Below, piece after piece: positions 49,204-61,500 of a DNA stretch of 64,000 nt. The notes beneath the pieces were generated by a model that did no database searches, was not told the origin of the DNA, and was given only the letters and a program-made list of their open reading frames with translations. A program made the translations under genes and the position numbers. Each line of letters opens with the position of its first letter. Position 1 is the first letter of the stretch. Source of the DNA: Eumeta japonica. Its lineage: Eukaryota; Arthropoda; Insecta; Lepidoptera; Psychidae. The stretch lies in contig BGZK01000103.1 of NCBI GenBank assembly GCA_005406025.1, positions 620,001 through 684,000 on the forward strand. The letters are read 5' to 3'.

Positions 49204-50310
49204 CTAATCAACTACGATAGCTCTCATTTCGACCGCCGCCGGCCGTGCGCGCGCGCATTGAAATGATAAGCCCTTTCTTAAATAAAACAACGTGATTCCG
49301 GAAAGAACAATATCGACTCCCTAAACGGCTGTACGCCTGATTCATTTTAAGTACATTAATGGCATTTGGATATGTTATTTAAGCACACTATATAATAAAA
49401 TTCTATTAGAACACATGCATTTGTAACACTAGCCAGTCTGCATAAAATGATCTTTCTCTTAGGTACATACTGTATTTTGTACATGATTAACGTTAATCAT
49501 TTCTTTATATAGATATAAATTATAGTATTTTACCAAGAGCAATATGTAAATAAAGTTGAAGTGCCTGACTGTGGTTTCAAAATTAATACCGATGTTTATG
49601 TAAATCATTTACACAATATATAAATATAAATAACTGTTAAAATTATTGTTTGCTTGTCTAACTGAATGCTTATACAGAACAGGTTTAGGTGAACCTTACT
49701 CTTAGACGATATAAAAAACAAACTATATTTCATTTTACATAGAATCAGCTTTTTATTTTATCTCCGAATTTCGAAGATAAAAGTTAAATTTTAGCACAGT
49801 TAACGGAGTATTAGGCGCCAGGTAGTCCTAATTTTAGAGTTATTTTACTTTGCAATTGCATTTACAAAAAAAAAATAATATTTATATAATGCCTGAATGA
49901 GGTTTGCCGGCGAAAATATTTACTAATTATGTCTTTATGTTTTATGTTTTGTATTATAGATTTTATGACAATAATACATTTTTTATATATTTTTAATAAC
50001 CAAATCAGCACATCCAAAGATTAAATAGAAGAAAAAGTCGCCGGCGATATTTTAAAGGAACAAATAAATGAAATAAAAACATTGTGAGAGATTTTCAAAA
50101 TATGTTCAGAAAGTATTATTTTTTATTCTGTACACAATAAAAAATAAAATAAAACTTAAATATACAGTATTAAACATTAACTACGTTTTAAATTCGATAA
50201 CTTTTTTTTCCTTTTTCTCTTCCCCTCTACTGCAGCTCCATTACTTCCAAAATTGAATTTAACATCTTAAATAGCGACTGGTGAACATAAAGATCGTTAC
50301 GTCTTTCTGA

Positions 50311-50491
50311 TTTTGGTGCCTGCCATTGCCCAGTGGTCACCGGTTTCGATGCCTGTAAGGAGTTGTAGCCTGGTGGTTACCGGTTTGGTGCCTATGAGGA
50401 GTAATAGCCTAGTGATTACCGAGTTTGGTGACTGTAAGGATTAATAACCTAGTGGTTACCAATTTTGGTGTCCATAAGGAATGATAACCTG
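50311..50491. repeat. 40-bp minisatellite, four full units plus a partial
   Basis: Units start at 50333, 50373, 50412 and 50452 (40, 39, 40 and 40 bp), each GTGGTTACCGGTTTGGTGCC followed by TGTAAGGAGTAATAGCCTA with changes. A partial unit precedes at 50311. Confidence 0.85.
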
Positions 50492-51559
50492 GCACTTCCC
50501 ACCGCCTTCGCAAGTGGCAAAAAGGGTGAATTCGAATCACATAGTGTTTTTACGGCACCACTTAGTGTTTTTCCCAATTACTGTGTCAATTGAAGATAAC
50601 GTTGACGCTCGCATTTATCATAGTTAACGAAACCAACGTTTGCAATATGCACGTCAAAATCGGAATCTTCAATGACATGTGAATCGATTTCTAAACGTGT
50701 ATTAGCTTTTATTATTTGTACAAGCGCTGAAAGTTACAAATTATTTGATGAATATATATGCTCTCTACAACAGCTTCTAAAACGTCTCGACATTTGCATT
50801 TCTTTATATTCGTAACGGTTTTTTTTTACGTTTAACGAATCTATAACAGTACCAGAAAATATTATAAAATATGCAATGATGTATTGATATCATTGCAAAT
50901 ACATTAAAATACCTACCTAATAGTGTATCATGTAAATTTTGTTCCACAGTCCATGGTAGTGCAAAAAATTCGAGCGGCTATCTCACGTGGGGTATTTTAT
51001 TTTAATAACACATATTAGAGTGGTGTTTATAACCTCGACGTACGTAATTATTAAAGGAAAACATTAATTATGCTCATAACATATTAAATATATTTATGAT
51101 AATGTATATACTTAGGTGGTATAATAAAAAGCATTTGTATCTATAATACGTGTTCAGAGTTAAAATAATGAGATTGGTATTATTAAAATTTTGTGAAAGA
51201 TAGCAAACTATTCATCCATATTTTATATTAGAACTGTTTTTGGTTAATTTTTATTTATATGTTTTTGTTCAAAAAAAAAAAAAATCATTGTAACTGCATA
51301 AAATAAGCTGTATGTAGCACATATAGGACCTTTAACTAATAACGCTGCTATAAATAAATGTTAAGAAACATATATAATAATGTAATAAAAATATTACCTG
51401 CTTCTAATGAATAATACATTATAATTCAAAGTGTATCAATATTCGGAAAGCGACCTCTATACAATCTACTAACGAAACCATTTCACTTTCAAGTATTTAT
51501 AAGTAGCGCTATTCACTCTTTTGCTATTCAAAGTCAAAGTTTCACTTCCTCTTCTTTTA

Positions 51560-51990
51560 TTTATTTTTCGCTCTACAAATGCGAAAAACTAAAAATCTGA
51601 ACACAATCCTTAGACATTACCAAACGTTTAGTGACAAATCACCGCGGCCGCCGGGCGGGCCGCCTCGCTTAGAACCGCAGAGAAGAAAAACAAAAAAACC
51701 GATGTCGTTAGAAGCGAGAGACAAAAGTTGGCGACATCGTATTTTTAAATGTACCAAGTTAATTGTTGTATAGTGGATTCGCAGGCGCGAAGCGGAAAAC
51801 TAGGTTTATGGGGCGCAGCCGCGTTTTGTCCAAAACGGAGAACGTGACTGCAATGCGAACGGGGCCGCTCATACGGAATGTCCCCACGTTTTCGCCGTCG
51901 TCGGCTATGCGGCTGTCATCTCAGAAACACGACACGAAACGTGCGCGATGTTGCAAGTGTTTAAGTTTCTTTATTTTGAGTCCTGAATAA
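51560..51990. other. GC-rich island with two consecutive short plus ORFs
   Basis: Basic, low-complexity ORFs at 51579-51773 and 51763-51990 share no recognised domain and no splice signals. CpG-dense (CCGCGGCCGCCGGGCGGGCC). Regulatory or old repeat. Confidence 0.25.
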
Positions 51991-52291
51991 TTTTGGAAGA
52001 ACAGATAATTCACTTATATTTTGTTGTGTAACTGTGACGATCTGATCATGTCTTATAAATCGATGAACGCCGGCTGCATGCACGTAAAAACATGACTCAT
52101 TGTCACGTTAAGCCTGAGCCGAGCGTGCGAGCGAGAGCGCGGAACGAGCGATAGTCCTAAGCGTTCGGCTTGTGACGCATCTATCTCTCTTCTACTCTAT
52201 CGGTCGATGGAGTGAAAGAGAGATACAAAATAATTATTATTATAATTATTTTGATTATAATAATAATTATTAGAATGAATTAATAAATAAT

Positions 52292-52327
52292 AGAGATACA
52301 AAATTATTATTATTATTTTGTATCTCT
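52292..52327. repeat. Perfect hairpin, 13-bp arms, inside the foldback-like element
   Basis: AGAGATACAAAAT, ten-base loop, ATTTTGTATCTCT. A second AT-rich palindrome lies just upstream (about 52229-52271). Confidence 0.85.
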
Positions 52328-52898
52328 CATGATGATACAATTATCATTACTAGATGATACTAAATAATGATAATTAAGTGATAATAATCCAATTCAATTC
52401 ATGAAAGTATGCAATTTTTGAACAATGTTTTCTTATGACGTTATCATGTAAAATTAACGTCCGTAAACCGACTTTACACAACCAATTTTTTACTATATTT
52501 TTAGACCACGCTGAAGTAACTAAAAGAAAATGTATGCTACAGTATGGTGACACAGTGATAGACTATTAATTTGACGTACACCGCATATCTGCGTACGCCG
52601 CGGTATTTTCCTGCATAAAAACATACACGTGTTTGTTTATTTTTAAATGTCGTGTGCGATAAAACAGTTTTATTTGTTTAAGATCAAAACAGAATTGATT
52701 TCCAAAAATCCAAATGTTATTTTGAAGTGTTTGCATAGATTAATCTACGTAGAAAATTTGAAGATTCAAATCAGCCCCATTATGCTCACTTAAATGAGGT
52801 AAAATGTAAATCTATGTTTTAAAAAGAGGTATCTATGTTTTTTCCTGCTATTAAAGTTAATAAATCGTGTAACACCAACTGACAAATTAAAGTCGATA

Positions 52899-52976
52899 AG
52901 ATGAAAAATCGGGTCGCCAAAATAAGATAAAAAATCGGATCGCCAAAATAAGATAAAAAATCGGGTCGACAAAGAT
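52899..52976. repeat. 26-bp tandem repeat, three units
   Basis: Units at 52899, 52925 and 52951, each AGATAAAAAATCGGGTCGCC followed by AAAATA with one to a few changes. Part of the foldback-like composite. Confidence 0.85.
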
Positions 52977-53059
52977 CAATTTCCCACGTTTTGTATTTTA
53001 TGAGAAAAATGGCGATCCCTACCACCAAAATTTCTAATTGTCAACTTAATGAAATGAGA

Positions 53060-53580
53060 AATTTTTTAATGTTTTTAGAATATCCTGAAGTAATTAAAAA
53101 ATAGTAATATTTTATGTATATTAATTTGCTTAAGCCACTTTGTAATAGTGCAATATAATGCTTATTGTATATTTAAATTGCGATGGAAAACCAATTGAGA
53201 GAAAAAATATATTTAACGCACATAGGAGTAACAAAAAAGACAATTATATCTTTTACCTTGACAGTGCTGAAATGTTAAAATATATAATTGTAACTTTAAT
53301 TTAGACCACACTAGAGTAAGAAAAGATGCAAATTTTATTGCTTTGTTAAACCACAATAGACCAATAGACCGCGCTAGAATGATAAAAGAGCTAGGAGTAT
53401 TATATAATTCACTTGACATCGCACTGAAATTACAAAAAAAAATTGTTATTGCTTAATTAGATCATGCCAGAGTAACAAAAGAGAAAATTGTTATTGTTTA
53501 GTTAGATCATGCTGGAGTACAAGAGAGAAAATTGTTTTTGTGTTATTTAGACCGCCCTGAACTAACAAAAGATTGGTTGT
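53060..53580. repeat. Degenerate roughly 45-bp tandem array
   Basis: Recurring motif TTTAGACCACGCTGAAGTAA followed by CAAAAGA and AAAATTGTTATTG, seen at about 53300, 53370, 53455, 53498 and 53548. Outlying units lie at about 52500 and 53990. Spacing drifts from 36 to 65 bp. Confidence 0.6.
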
Positions 53581-53948
53581 CTGTAAAGTCGGTTTACGAG
53601 CGATAATTTTACATGATAACGTTATAAACATTGATGTAAAATTACATACTTTTATGAATTGAATGGAATTATTGTCACTTGCCGCAATTGTTGTTGTAAT
53701 GAACAATGGAAACCACATTAACTTTTCACTTCACTTTATAAACAGTTGACAAAACAGTTCGCGTGTAGGTTGTGTGCGGCCGCTGTATTTCTTCTACTCG
53801 GACGCATCGGCCGATGGAGTGGAAGAGAGATAGCTCGTTCCGCGCTCTCGCTCGCACGCTCGGCTCAGACGGAACGCGCCAATGAATCACGCTTTTTCGT
53901 GCGTGCAGCCGGCGTTCATCTATTTATAAGATGTTATCACGTCAAAAA

Positions 53949-55230
53949 GGAAATATTCCTGATTAATTTGAACACATTGGGACGACAAAAATAATACATG
54001 GCTATTTGACCACACTGAATTGAAAAAAAAAAGGAAAAAAAAACATCTTCATTCCTCTACGGCGCGTATCCTTTTCGCAAACATCCGTTTTTAAATGAAA
54101 TTGTTGTTGACGTTTTGTCATACATTGAATAAGTACGATGGTTTTAAACAAATAAAATACAGTACACTCGCATACATGCTCCAAATATATTTTTTTCTAA
54201 ATAATGAAATATGTCATGTTTTAGGTTGAGTATACTTGAAATGTCTATTACAAAGATATTTTTAGTCATATTTTTTTTGTTTTACGCAAAATTAATGTGT
54301 AGTAGCATCACGATGGGGAGATTAGCCACATGTAAATTCCGCATATTTCCTGGCACCCCGCCGCTTTATTTAAATGTTGCCAAATTAAAGGCAATGATTG
54401 CTCGATAAGCAAACCCATTACGGGGGTTTTTTTTTGGTAGGTATTTTACTAATCCATTTAGTTTTGTTATTATATAAAGTATTAAACAATTCCGATCTAT
54501 ATTTTAATGCGTACAATACATTAGATGGAAAGTGTATCAATATAAAAACTATGGTTAAGCAGAAGATAATATTACCTAATTTCGGTAATTGTTAGTTACT
54601 GTTTACAGTAATTAGTTTGTGTGCGCTTGAAAGGCAATTTGGACAATGTTCTTTATAGATTTTTAATTCGTTTTTATAAACTCTAGACGTTGCCCTGTTA
54701 ATAAACGAATCTATATGAATTTTCTCGAAAATATATTAGTATTTGTATATATATATTTGATTTATCGCTACAATTAATTAAACCACATCCATAAATATTC
54801 ATGAAATTGTTTTAGTTGCGTTTAAAAATTATAAAAGATATTTCATTTTCCATGATAAATGCCCCCAAAATAACCGAGCATAAATTAATTAAAAACGTGA
54901 CCGCCTTTTGAGTTACGCTTTGAATAAATTGATGATTACAGAAAGTTAAAAGGATTTACTGGTACAGGAAGTACCGACTACATTTAATGTTTTGAACACA
55001 ATTATTTATATATCGCCCAACAGCATTTGATTCCGGTTTCTCGTAGATCCATTTTACTAGTCGTTTAGTTGATTAATGTTGTTTACCACATAAAACTAAT
55101 AGAAGTAGTTACCTTTCATATCGACAAAAATTACATTGTTTCAAACCTTACGCACGCAATTAAGTAATAGAGCATGCTCGTTTCCACAAACTACTACAAA
55201 ATAATTAAAAGACACAACTTCCAAATTCAT
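53949..55230. other. AT-rich stretch, nothing recognised
   Basis: Apart from one outlying array unit near 53990, no gene or known repeat. Confidence 0.4.
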
Positions 55231-55300
55231 GTGTCCATGAGCGGCGGTGACCGTCTACCCTCTGGTGGCCTACATGTACGTTTCCTCCTCAAAAGTCTTA
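55231..55300. repeat. Second GGCGGTGACCGTCT repeat copy
   Basis: GTGTCCATGAGCGGCGGTGA, then CCGTCTACCCTCTGGTGGCC, then CCTCCTCAAAAGTCTT, matching 45897-45962 in order. Confidence 0.6.
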
Positions 55301-56536
55301 TTGAAAAAATCGGAAATCATGAAAAATAGGAAAATTAAATTTAAGAGTGACTAGTGACGTTGACGATTAAATGTCCGGCATCATATTTCTATGTGGACGT
55401 CTCGCGACCTGCGAAAACGATTAAGTATATAGGTACTGTATGTAAAAACACAAACAACCATGGTGTCTTTACGAATATGAAAGCTAAGCACACCCACTCG
55501 CAAACTTGAAACAAATAGTGAATTTTTTTTTATATTGTAATTGTGCCTGTTCTTGTTTTTATCACGTCGCATTAAATTTGTCATCTCCGCCTACATAATT
55601 TTAATATCTGCGAATTGCGCCCGCGCAGCCGCTCAATTCAATGCTTGAACATCTACTAAAAATAGAGACGAAAGTAGTACAAAAATTATACGCAGAGCAC
55701 TTTCTACGACTTTATTGTTTCGGCGAAGGAAATTAAAAACATTATACTTTGTTTTCGAAGTTATTAAATTGTGCAGGTTTTTCTTGTTGCAACTTTCTAA
55801 ACGAGCGATAAAACACGTACCGCTATGACGGAGCGTGCGTAACATCGTCGACTTACATGTTTTAAAATTTCAATTTCTGTATTACTCTGTACGCCTATTA
55901 AAATCAGTGCCGACTGTGCAAAATATAGTAGAGACTTTAATAATGCATATATTTTAACCTTCTATATTATTTCATTTTAAGTCCAAACGCTTGGAATACT
56001 TGGATCTTTAGGCCTCTGCGCGAGCACAGTACGCGATGGATAGTTTACTTTGTTTAAAAATTTATCACTCAATTCGTTCGTATTTAAGATGCTATCTGTT
56101 GTTTTGGCACGTTGTTTATGCAATTCTTGTTGCTTGATATGTTCACAGTTTACATCGAGAAACTAATAACTTCACGTCACATAAATCGTTATCTGAAATA
56201 TGTTGTGAATAAGTACATTGCATTACACGCTAGGTTTTAATCAGTTCAATGTTTTTTTTAGTATTTCCTCCAAAAAAAGTATAGTTTATTTAGGCTAAAC
56301 ATAAAAGTTAAACTAACGTTAAAAAGTTAAAGTAACGTCAGTATAAACTTCGAGTACGTATTAAATTAAACGTCTTTTTATGTATTATCAGGTAAACTTC
56401 TTAAAAAGACGAATCAGAAAGTTATTCTGTTCAATATATATCTATCCAGATACTGTCAACGATATATAGTTTATATATGTATACAAATAAATATATACTG
56501 CGCGTTTCATACAAACTCATACAATGTCATTATCGC

Positions 56537-56690
56537 TTTTAGGGTTTCGTACCCAAAATGTATCAACGGGACCCTATTACGAAGCCTCCGCTGTCTGTGT
56601 ATCGGTCAGCGGGCTATATCTCATGAACCGCAATAGACATACAGTTGAATTTTTCAGAGTCTGTATTTTAACTATTGTTATTTTTGACTT
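56537..56690 (+). repeat. Common GGGTTTCGTACCC repeat fragment
   Basis: TTTTAGGGTTTCGTACCCAA, then AACGGGACCCTATTACGAAG and TATATCTCATGAACCGCAAT match a repeat I recall as ubiquitous in Lepidoptera. The 77-codon ORF across it is a by-product. The reverse-end counterpart may be the fragment at 23531-23582. Confidence 0.6.
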
Positions 56691-58059
56691 TCGATATGAC
56701 CAGAATCAGTCGGCGGATCTAGATAATGAAACATTTTCTTGGTACAAAAAAAATTGACACTAACTAGATTGCATGATATAAAAAAAAAGAAACTAATGTC
56801 AAGCCAATGAGTGGTCGTCAGCTTCTGTATACCCAAAGTTTTAGAAAAAAATATTAATTGTTCATTAATTGATTAAAGTTTAAATTTATATTACGACAGA
56901 AGCACACAAATATTTTATATATTTTGGGAAAATAACTTTTTCCATACCGTAATTGATATAACGATTTTGAAGGTATAATTGAGCACCATATATCGACAAT
57001 GATTTTAAAATTAACTTTTTTCCTGTTTTAAGAGAATCCTTTATAGGAAGAGTATTGCCAATATGTCGCGGGTATAGAGTGACAATAATTTACGTAAGTC
57101 ATTTCAAAGGTAGCCTGTCAAAAACAGATAAGAAACTTTGGTTTCACGAGCCGGTGTCGCTATTTGGCTATATCTGCTTTATTGACTTTTCCCACTGCGA
57201 TACTGCTATCTTTACAGTTATGCGATGTCAAAATACATACTCGATACTTGCGCGTGAGTCGGCCGACCCGGCCATGTATCGGGTCGGCGCAAATGATTCT
57301 TTTAACGGCCTGATTGAAGGCATTAATCTCAATCCGCGAGAACAGAATAACATACGTGAATAATACAGGCCCGATGGAAGAAATTTGTTTTCTATCGTTG
57401 TATAAATACGAGGCAATTCTTTTACGTCTTCTGATAGAACCGGTATCTGCGAGTTTTGAAGCGGGTACGTTTTTTTCTGAGTCGGTTATTCCTTTGACTG
57501 GTAAATAGAAAAAAGATATATAGACTGATAAATAGAACAATAGAAAGTATAACATAAAAACTTTCTAATGGCTGGGTATGTAAGTATACTTCACCATCAG
57601 ATCGTCTTTTTGTTATTGTCAATTTTTTGTGAAGTTATACCAGGCATTCACAAATCATTTGTCTCAAACACGGCAAGGATCATAAACCGCATAAAACCGA
57701 AATAGACGTATTTCAAGTATAATTCCATTATCTACCGAGTAAAAACATTTTTGATTTGATTTGATTTATGTAAATAGATTAATAATCTTGAAATCAATCT
57801 TCTGTGTCCCTTAACCATAACGGTCTATTGAGGTAAAATATTTTTTTTATCGTAAACATGTTTGATATATTTTCAAGTAAGCTTATGAAATACTATGTAA
57901 CTTTAAAACTATTGAAGTACGAAAGTCGTCCGTTCAGTGTTTGAGAACAATATAAGTATTTAATTAAAAAAATGCGAATTTAGAAAAGGCTCCCACTATA
58001 AATTTAATTTGAAAGCGATAGTAATAGACAGTTGCAGAGAAATCGGCCGTGATTTATAA
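56691..58059. other. Intergenic/intronic stretch with island 57230-57480
   Basis: GTCGGCCGACCCGGCCATGT and CGGGTCGGC form a stem at about 57260-57290. ORFs of 102 (plus) and 131 (minus) codons overlap here without splice or codon-bias support. A (TTGAT)n-like tail at 57750-57768 may mark a retroposon 3' end. Confidence 0.3.
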
Positions 58060-58190
58060 AAGAACCGATAAATAGACAGACAGGTAGTCTACAAACAGAC
58101 TATCAGATGGACAGACAGTTGGACAGACAGATAGATGAACTGACAAACAGACCGGTCGCCGAACAGACGGACGGATGGTCGGACGCGCTT
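58060..58190. repeat. GACA-rich simple sequence
   Basis: Irregular GACAGACAG/ATGGACAGACAG units interspersed with CGGACGGATGG. The Leu/Ser/Val/Cys-rich antisense ORF is an artefact of it. Confidence 0.6.
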
Positions 58191-58739
58191 TAAGTATAAA
58201 ATCCTAAAATTCAACCTAAGCCAGGAAAACAACAATTCTCGTTCAAGTAACAGCATTAACAAAAAGAAGGTACGAAACAAGTAATTATGTAGATTATTAA
58301 TGTAAAGGATTTTTTTCTTCGTCTCATTTCAGTAATGAATTTATATCACTATAACAAAATTAGGAGGATATTTCTTGTTGTACGGTTATTTCTTGAAGTA
58401 CAGTCATTATAATTGAAAACAAAAAATACATCTGCAATTGAAAACTGTTGAAATCGCAAGGACCGAAGAGACTTCTTTCGATGAAGCGAAACTCCATAAA
58501 TAAAACGGGATTGTGTATTTATAAAATCCATTAAACCATTAAAAACGATCGCATTAAACGTATAAGTGGCGAGTAATAGGAAACGCAAAACGGCAATCTC
58601 ATAATTTGCGCAATTACGTTTTCCCGGGACGATCGAGAGCAAAAAGTTCCCGTCCGCGTCATAATGATAGGTGCCATTTTCGCTTCATTCCGAAGATCCG
58701 TCTCTCTCGCTATCGCGCGCGCGCGCTGGTGCGGCTTTC

Positions 58740-58830
58740 TTTCATAGCTATTGCAGCTGCGCCCGCGTGGACATAGAACGAATTCCTACATATTTTATTT
58801 CGACCGATGACGTCATGTCCACCATCTTGA
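58740..58830 (+). repeat. Short copy of the ACTAGC-head repeat
   Basis: ATAGCTATTGCAGCTGCGCC, then CGCGTGGACATAGAACGAAT and TCCTACATATTTTATTTCGA match the head and link of copies at 27552 and 29064. The hexamer tract is nearly absent (GATCCCGATTTTC). Confidence 0.55.
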
Positions 58831-59284
58831 TCCCGATTTTCAAAGGTGGAATAATAAGAGGTCGTGATTTGAAAAACATTGACGAGATATTCCAAAAATA
58901 ACTTCAATATTGAATCACAGTTTCTAGTTAAGAGAATTTCCCATACAAATCGTCATTTCTAGATAGTGTATTAAGACGAAATAAGGTCTATTTTTTTAAG
59001 TTAAACCTTCAGCGATATACTTGTGAAACCGCATTCGATTACGTGCAACAGCTTAGACGTGATACGCGTAAAAACATACAGATAGACAGATCGGAAAACA
59101 AAAAGTCTAAAAATAATATTGTTTTAGCTTCATTGTTGTCGTAAAGAGCGCTCACATATTTTTTTTTAATATCACCTATACAAGGACGTAGGTCGATTAC
59201 AATTTCATTACACGTGTAGATAAGTGCATGCGATTCGATGAATATTTATTAAGGCTGTAGGTAGGTCTACGGGCGCTTTCAGAC

Positions 59285-59475
59285 AGATAAATAATGACAC
59301 GGAACGAGACGAGTCTCGTGCCGTCGAACGATCGGTCACGTCCGAAGGGCCATTCGGCGCCGTTGAAGAATCACAGCCATCCATCACCCCCCGGCCGTGA
59401 AGAAGGCAGGTGGGATTCGCATGGCCCTTCGGATGAGACGGCTCCGAACAGAGGACCCGTTGAAAAGGTTTCGTA
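59285..59475. other. Sharply bounded GC-rich block with an inverted repeat
   Basis: CGAAGGGCCAT at about 59342 pairs with ATGGCCCTTCG at about 59420. Open frames exist on both strands (60 plus, 120 and 68 minus codons), which is expected from composition. No splice pair. Conserved non-coding or old element. Confidence 0.3.
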
Positions 59476-59748
59476 ATACACGCCTTGTAAGCCTTCGTTC
59501 GTGACGATTTTGTTTTTATCCGGATATCGCTTAAAATATATTGAACATATCCGTATGGGTTTTTGAACATTTGACATGGAATCTTTTATACGGGAATTTA
59601 GACTATATATTTCTCGACGCTAATACACCGATCAACTTTCTTTTTCAATTCAATTTCATAATACATAACACTCAGCGAAGGGAGCGGATACGATTAAAAA
59701 TAATAAAATTTAACCCGTCCAAAATATAATGTCACTAGTTATCCCACA

Positions 59749-60020
59749 CTAAGTCGGTAAACTCGGTCAATAATCACAACATCACTCACCCACGCGACGC
59801 GAAGTCTCCAATCTTTGTACATTGCACCCGAGTGCATTGTTTGCAGCTTTCGCTTTGACGCCCGGCAAAGCTATTCTGTACTATGGAATCATAGTGTTAG
59901 CTTTAACGATAGAGTCACCCCAAGGGAGTGGTGTTTTTAGTGGGTAAAAATCTCACATAACCCGGCCTATAGTTCGCGTGGCCGGGTATCTTTCGTCCGT
60001 GAAGATTTTACACTTCCTGC
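59749..60020. repeat. Probable interspersed repeat with CCCGGCC...GGCCGGG stem
   Basis: The block CACGCGACGCGAAGTCTCCA...CACCCCAAGGGAGTGG...AACCCGGCCTATAGTTCG, CGTGGCCGGGTATCTTTCG resembles a repeat I recall from several lepidopteran genomes. CCCGGCC-TATAGTTCGCGT-GGCCGGG forms a clear stem-loop at 59959-59986. A GTGAGT donor-like site here is therefore not trusted. Confidence 0.4.
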
Positions 60021-61302
60021 GCATCAAACCAAAAAAAAAAAGGGAGCAGATGATGGCTAATAATATATGTAGGTTCGGTATCAGAAAAATAAGCAAGAGG
60101 AAATTTTGTTTTTCAAGTATTGTTCTTTGCTATATTCTACTGAAAGTACTGTATACAGTAAACTGATTTAAATTTGTTGTAACGCTACAGGACCAACGTC
60201 TTGACGAAACCGAAATATATCGCGAAAATGTAATTTATTCACACATACGGATGGACCGACTACAACGAAACGTCTCCGGACGCTGGTGGACTACTAAAAT
60301 TTTAAAAATTCTCCATAAATATAATCCTAGAATGATTTATACTTTTAGAAAACAAACTTTCACGTATTAGAATCATTTTTAGACTAATTTTCAATTAAAT
60401 AACAAAGCTTATCGACCGATTTGAATTCTAATTTGTTTTTTATACAAAAGAGAAATCAATTACAAAGTTGGAATGTAATAGTCCTATCGAGACGGCGATT
60501 GGAAAGCTCGTCGGGGCGGGCGCCGACTGGTCCTCCGATGAATGCACTTTCAATGCGCGTGCGCTCCGCTCCGTGAACTTGTTACAGTGAACAAACGAGA
60601 ATATGAAGATATACCTGATTTTCTTTTAAAGTTCAATATCTATGCTAATATTATAAAGCTGAAGAGTACTTATTTACGTACTTAGTACTTACTTGTATGT
60701 TTAGTATTATATATATATGTATTATAGTTGTAAGTGGTATACCTATATGTTTTAACGCGCTAATTTCAGAAACTATTTACTGGCACATTCAAGAAAGACT
60801 TTTAACCTTAAATAACTCGTTTATTGAGAAAGCTATAAGCCACTTAGTATTCTTTCTTTTTTTTCGGTTAATTTTTTTCATATTTAGTTCATGATATGCA
60901 CTTGATTATGTACTAATTACGTATACATAAGCATAAGTAATTATATTTCAATACGAGTGAACCCGCAAGACGCGGCTAGTCTATGCAGCACAGCTAAATA
61001 AATGTATTTAAGTTAACAGTTGTTTAAATGTAGATACATTAATTTTGTTTATGATTGTCTAAAACATCATTAGCCGTGGGTGTTAATATTGATGCCTAAG
61101 ACTTATTAAACTCAATAGCAATCAATGCTAACTATAAACTAAGAACGGATAAGTTATTAAAATTCCTAACGTTTAGAAGATAACGACGTCACGTTAAGGA
61201 TTATCCGCGTCTCTGTCAATTATTAAGACAGTTACACGAGACAAGATAATTAACATGCAATTATAAGCCGAACGTCAATTTATATGACTTTTTTCCTTTT
61301 TA
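60021..61302. other. AT-rich stretch with small island 60485-60590
   Basis: No gene. 60960-60990 (CCCGCAAGACGCGGCTAGT) may be another inverted ACTAGC head without its body. 61180-61260 holds GACGTCACG and GGATTATCCGCG words. Confidence 0.35.
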
Positions 61303-61500
61303 TTTTGAACCGACTTCAAAAAAAGGAGGAATTCCGCAATTCGTCTGCTAATACTTTATTTTATATTAGTTTTTCGAACATAACTTTTTCCTTTATAAAC
61401 CGATTTTTATATATATTTTGCCTTGGTTTTAATATGACTTCAAAGTGATCCCATTTAAATTTCATCGGTGTTAGCCTTTGGATTCTGAAGATGTACCAAG
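61303..61500 (+). repeat. AACCGACTTCAAAAAAAGGAGG repeat
   Basis: GAACCGACTTCAAAAAAAGG, then AGGAATTCCGCAATTCGTCT, later GTGATCCCATTTAAATTTCA. From recall this order is that of a very common lepidopteran repeat (element class not known to me). Confidence 0.5.

Larger units (their letters stand above)
52041..53948. mobile_element. Foldback-like composite: inverted long repeats around a tandem array
   Basis: A plus-oriented copy of the CGTAAACCGACTTT repeat (52043-52477) and an inverted copy (53583-53946) face each other, with TTATAAATCGATGAACGCC-type ends outermost at both borders. Between them lie a 26-bp triplicate (52899-52976) and a degenerate roughly 45-bp array (53060-53580). This layout is that of foldback (FB/TU-like) elements. 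No transposase is seen inside. Confidence 0.6.

Noticed and set aside
50311..50491. Regularly spaced repeats that might suggest a CRISPR array
   Set aside because: The units are head-to-tail with no unique spacers, in a eukaryotic genome.
57160..57555. 131-codon minus-strand ORF, and 102-codon plus ORF over the same DNA
   Set aside because: No domain, no splice sites, no consistent codon bias. Mutually overlapping open frames suggest composition, not coding.
59770..59795. GTGAGT donor-like site on the minus strand
   Set aside because: It lies inside a block I consider an interspersed repeat.
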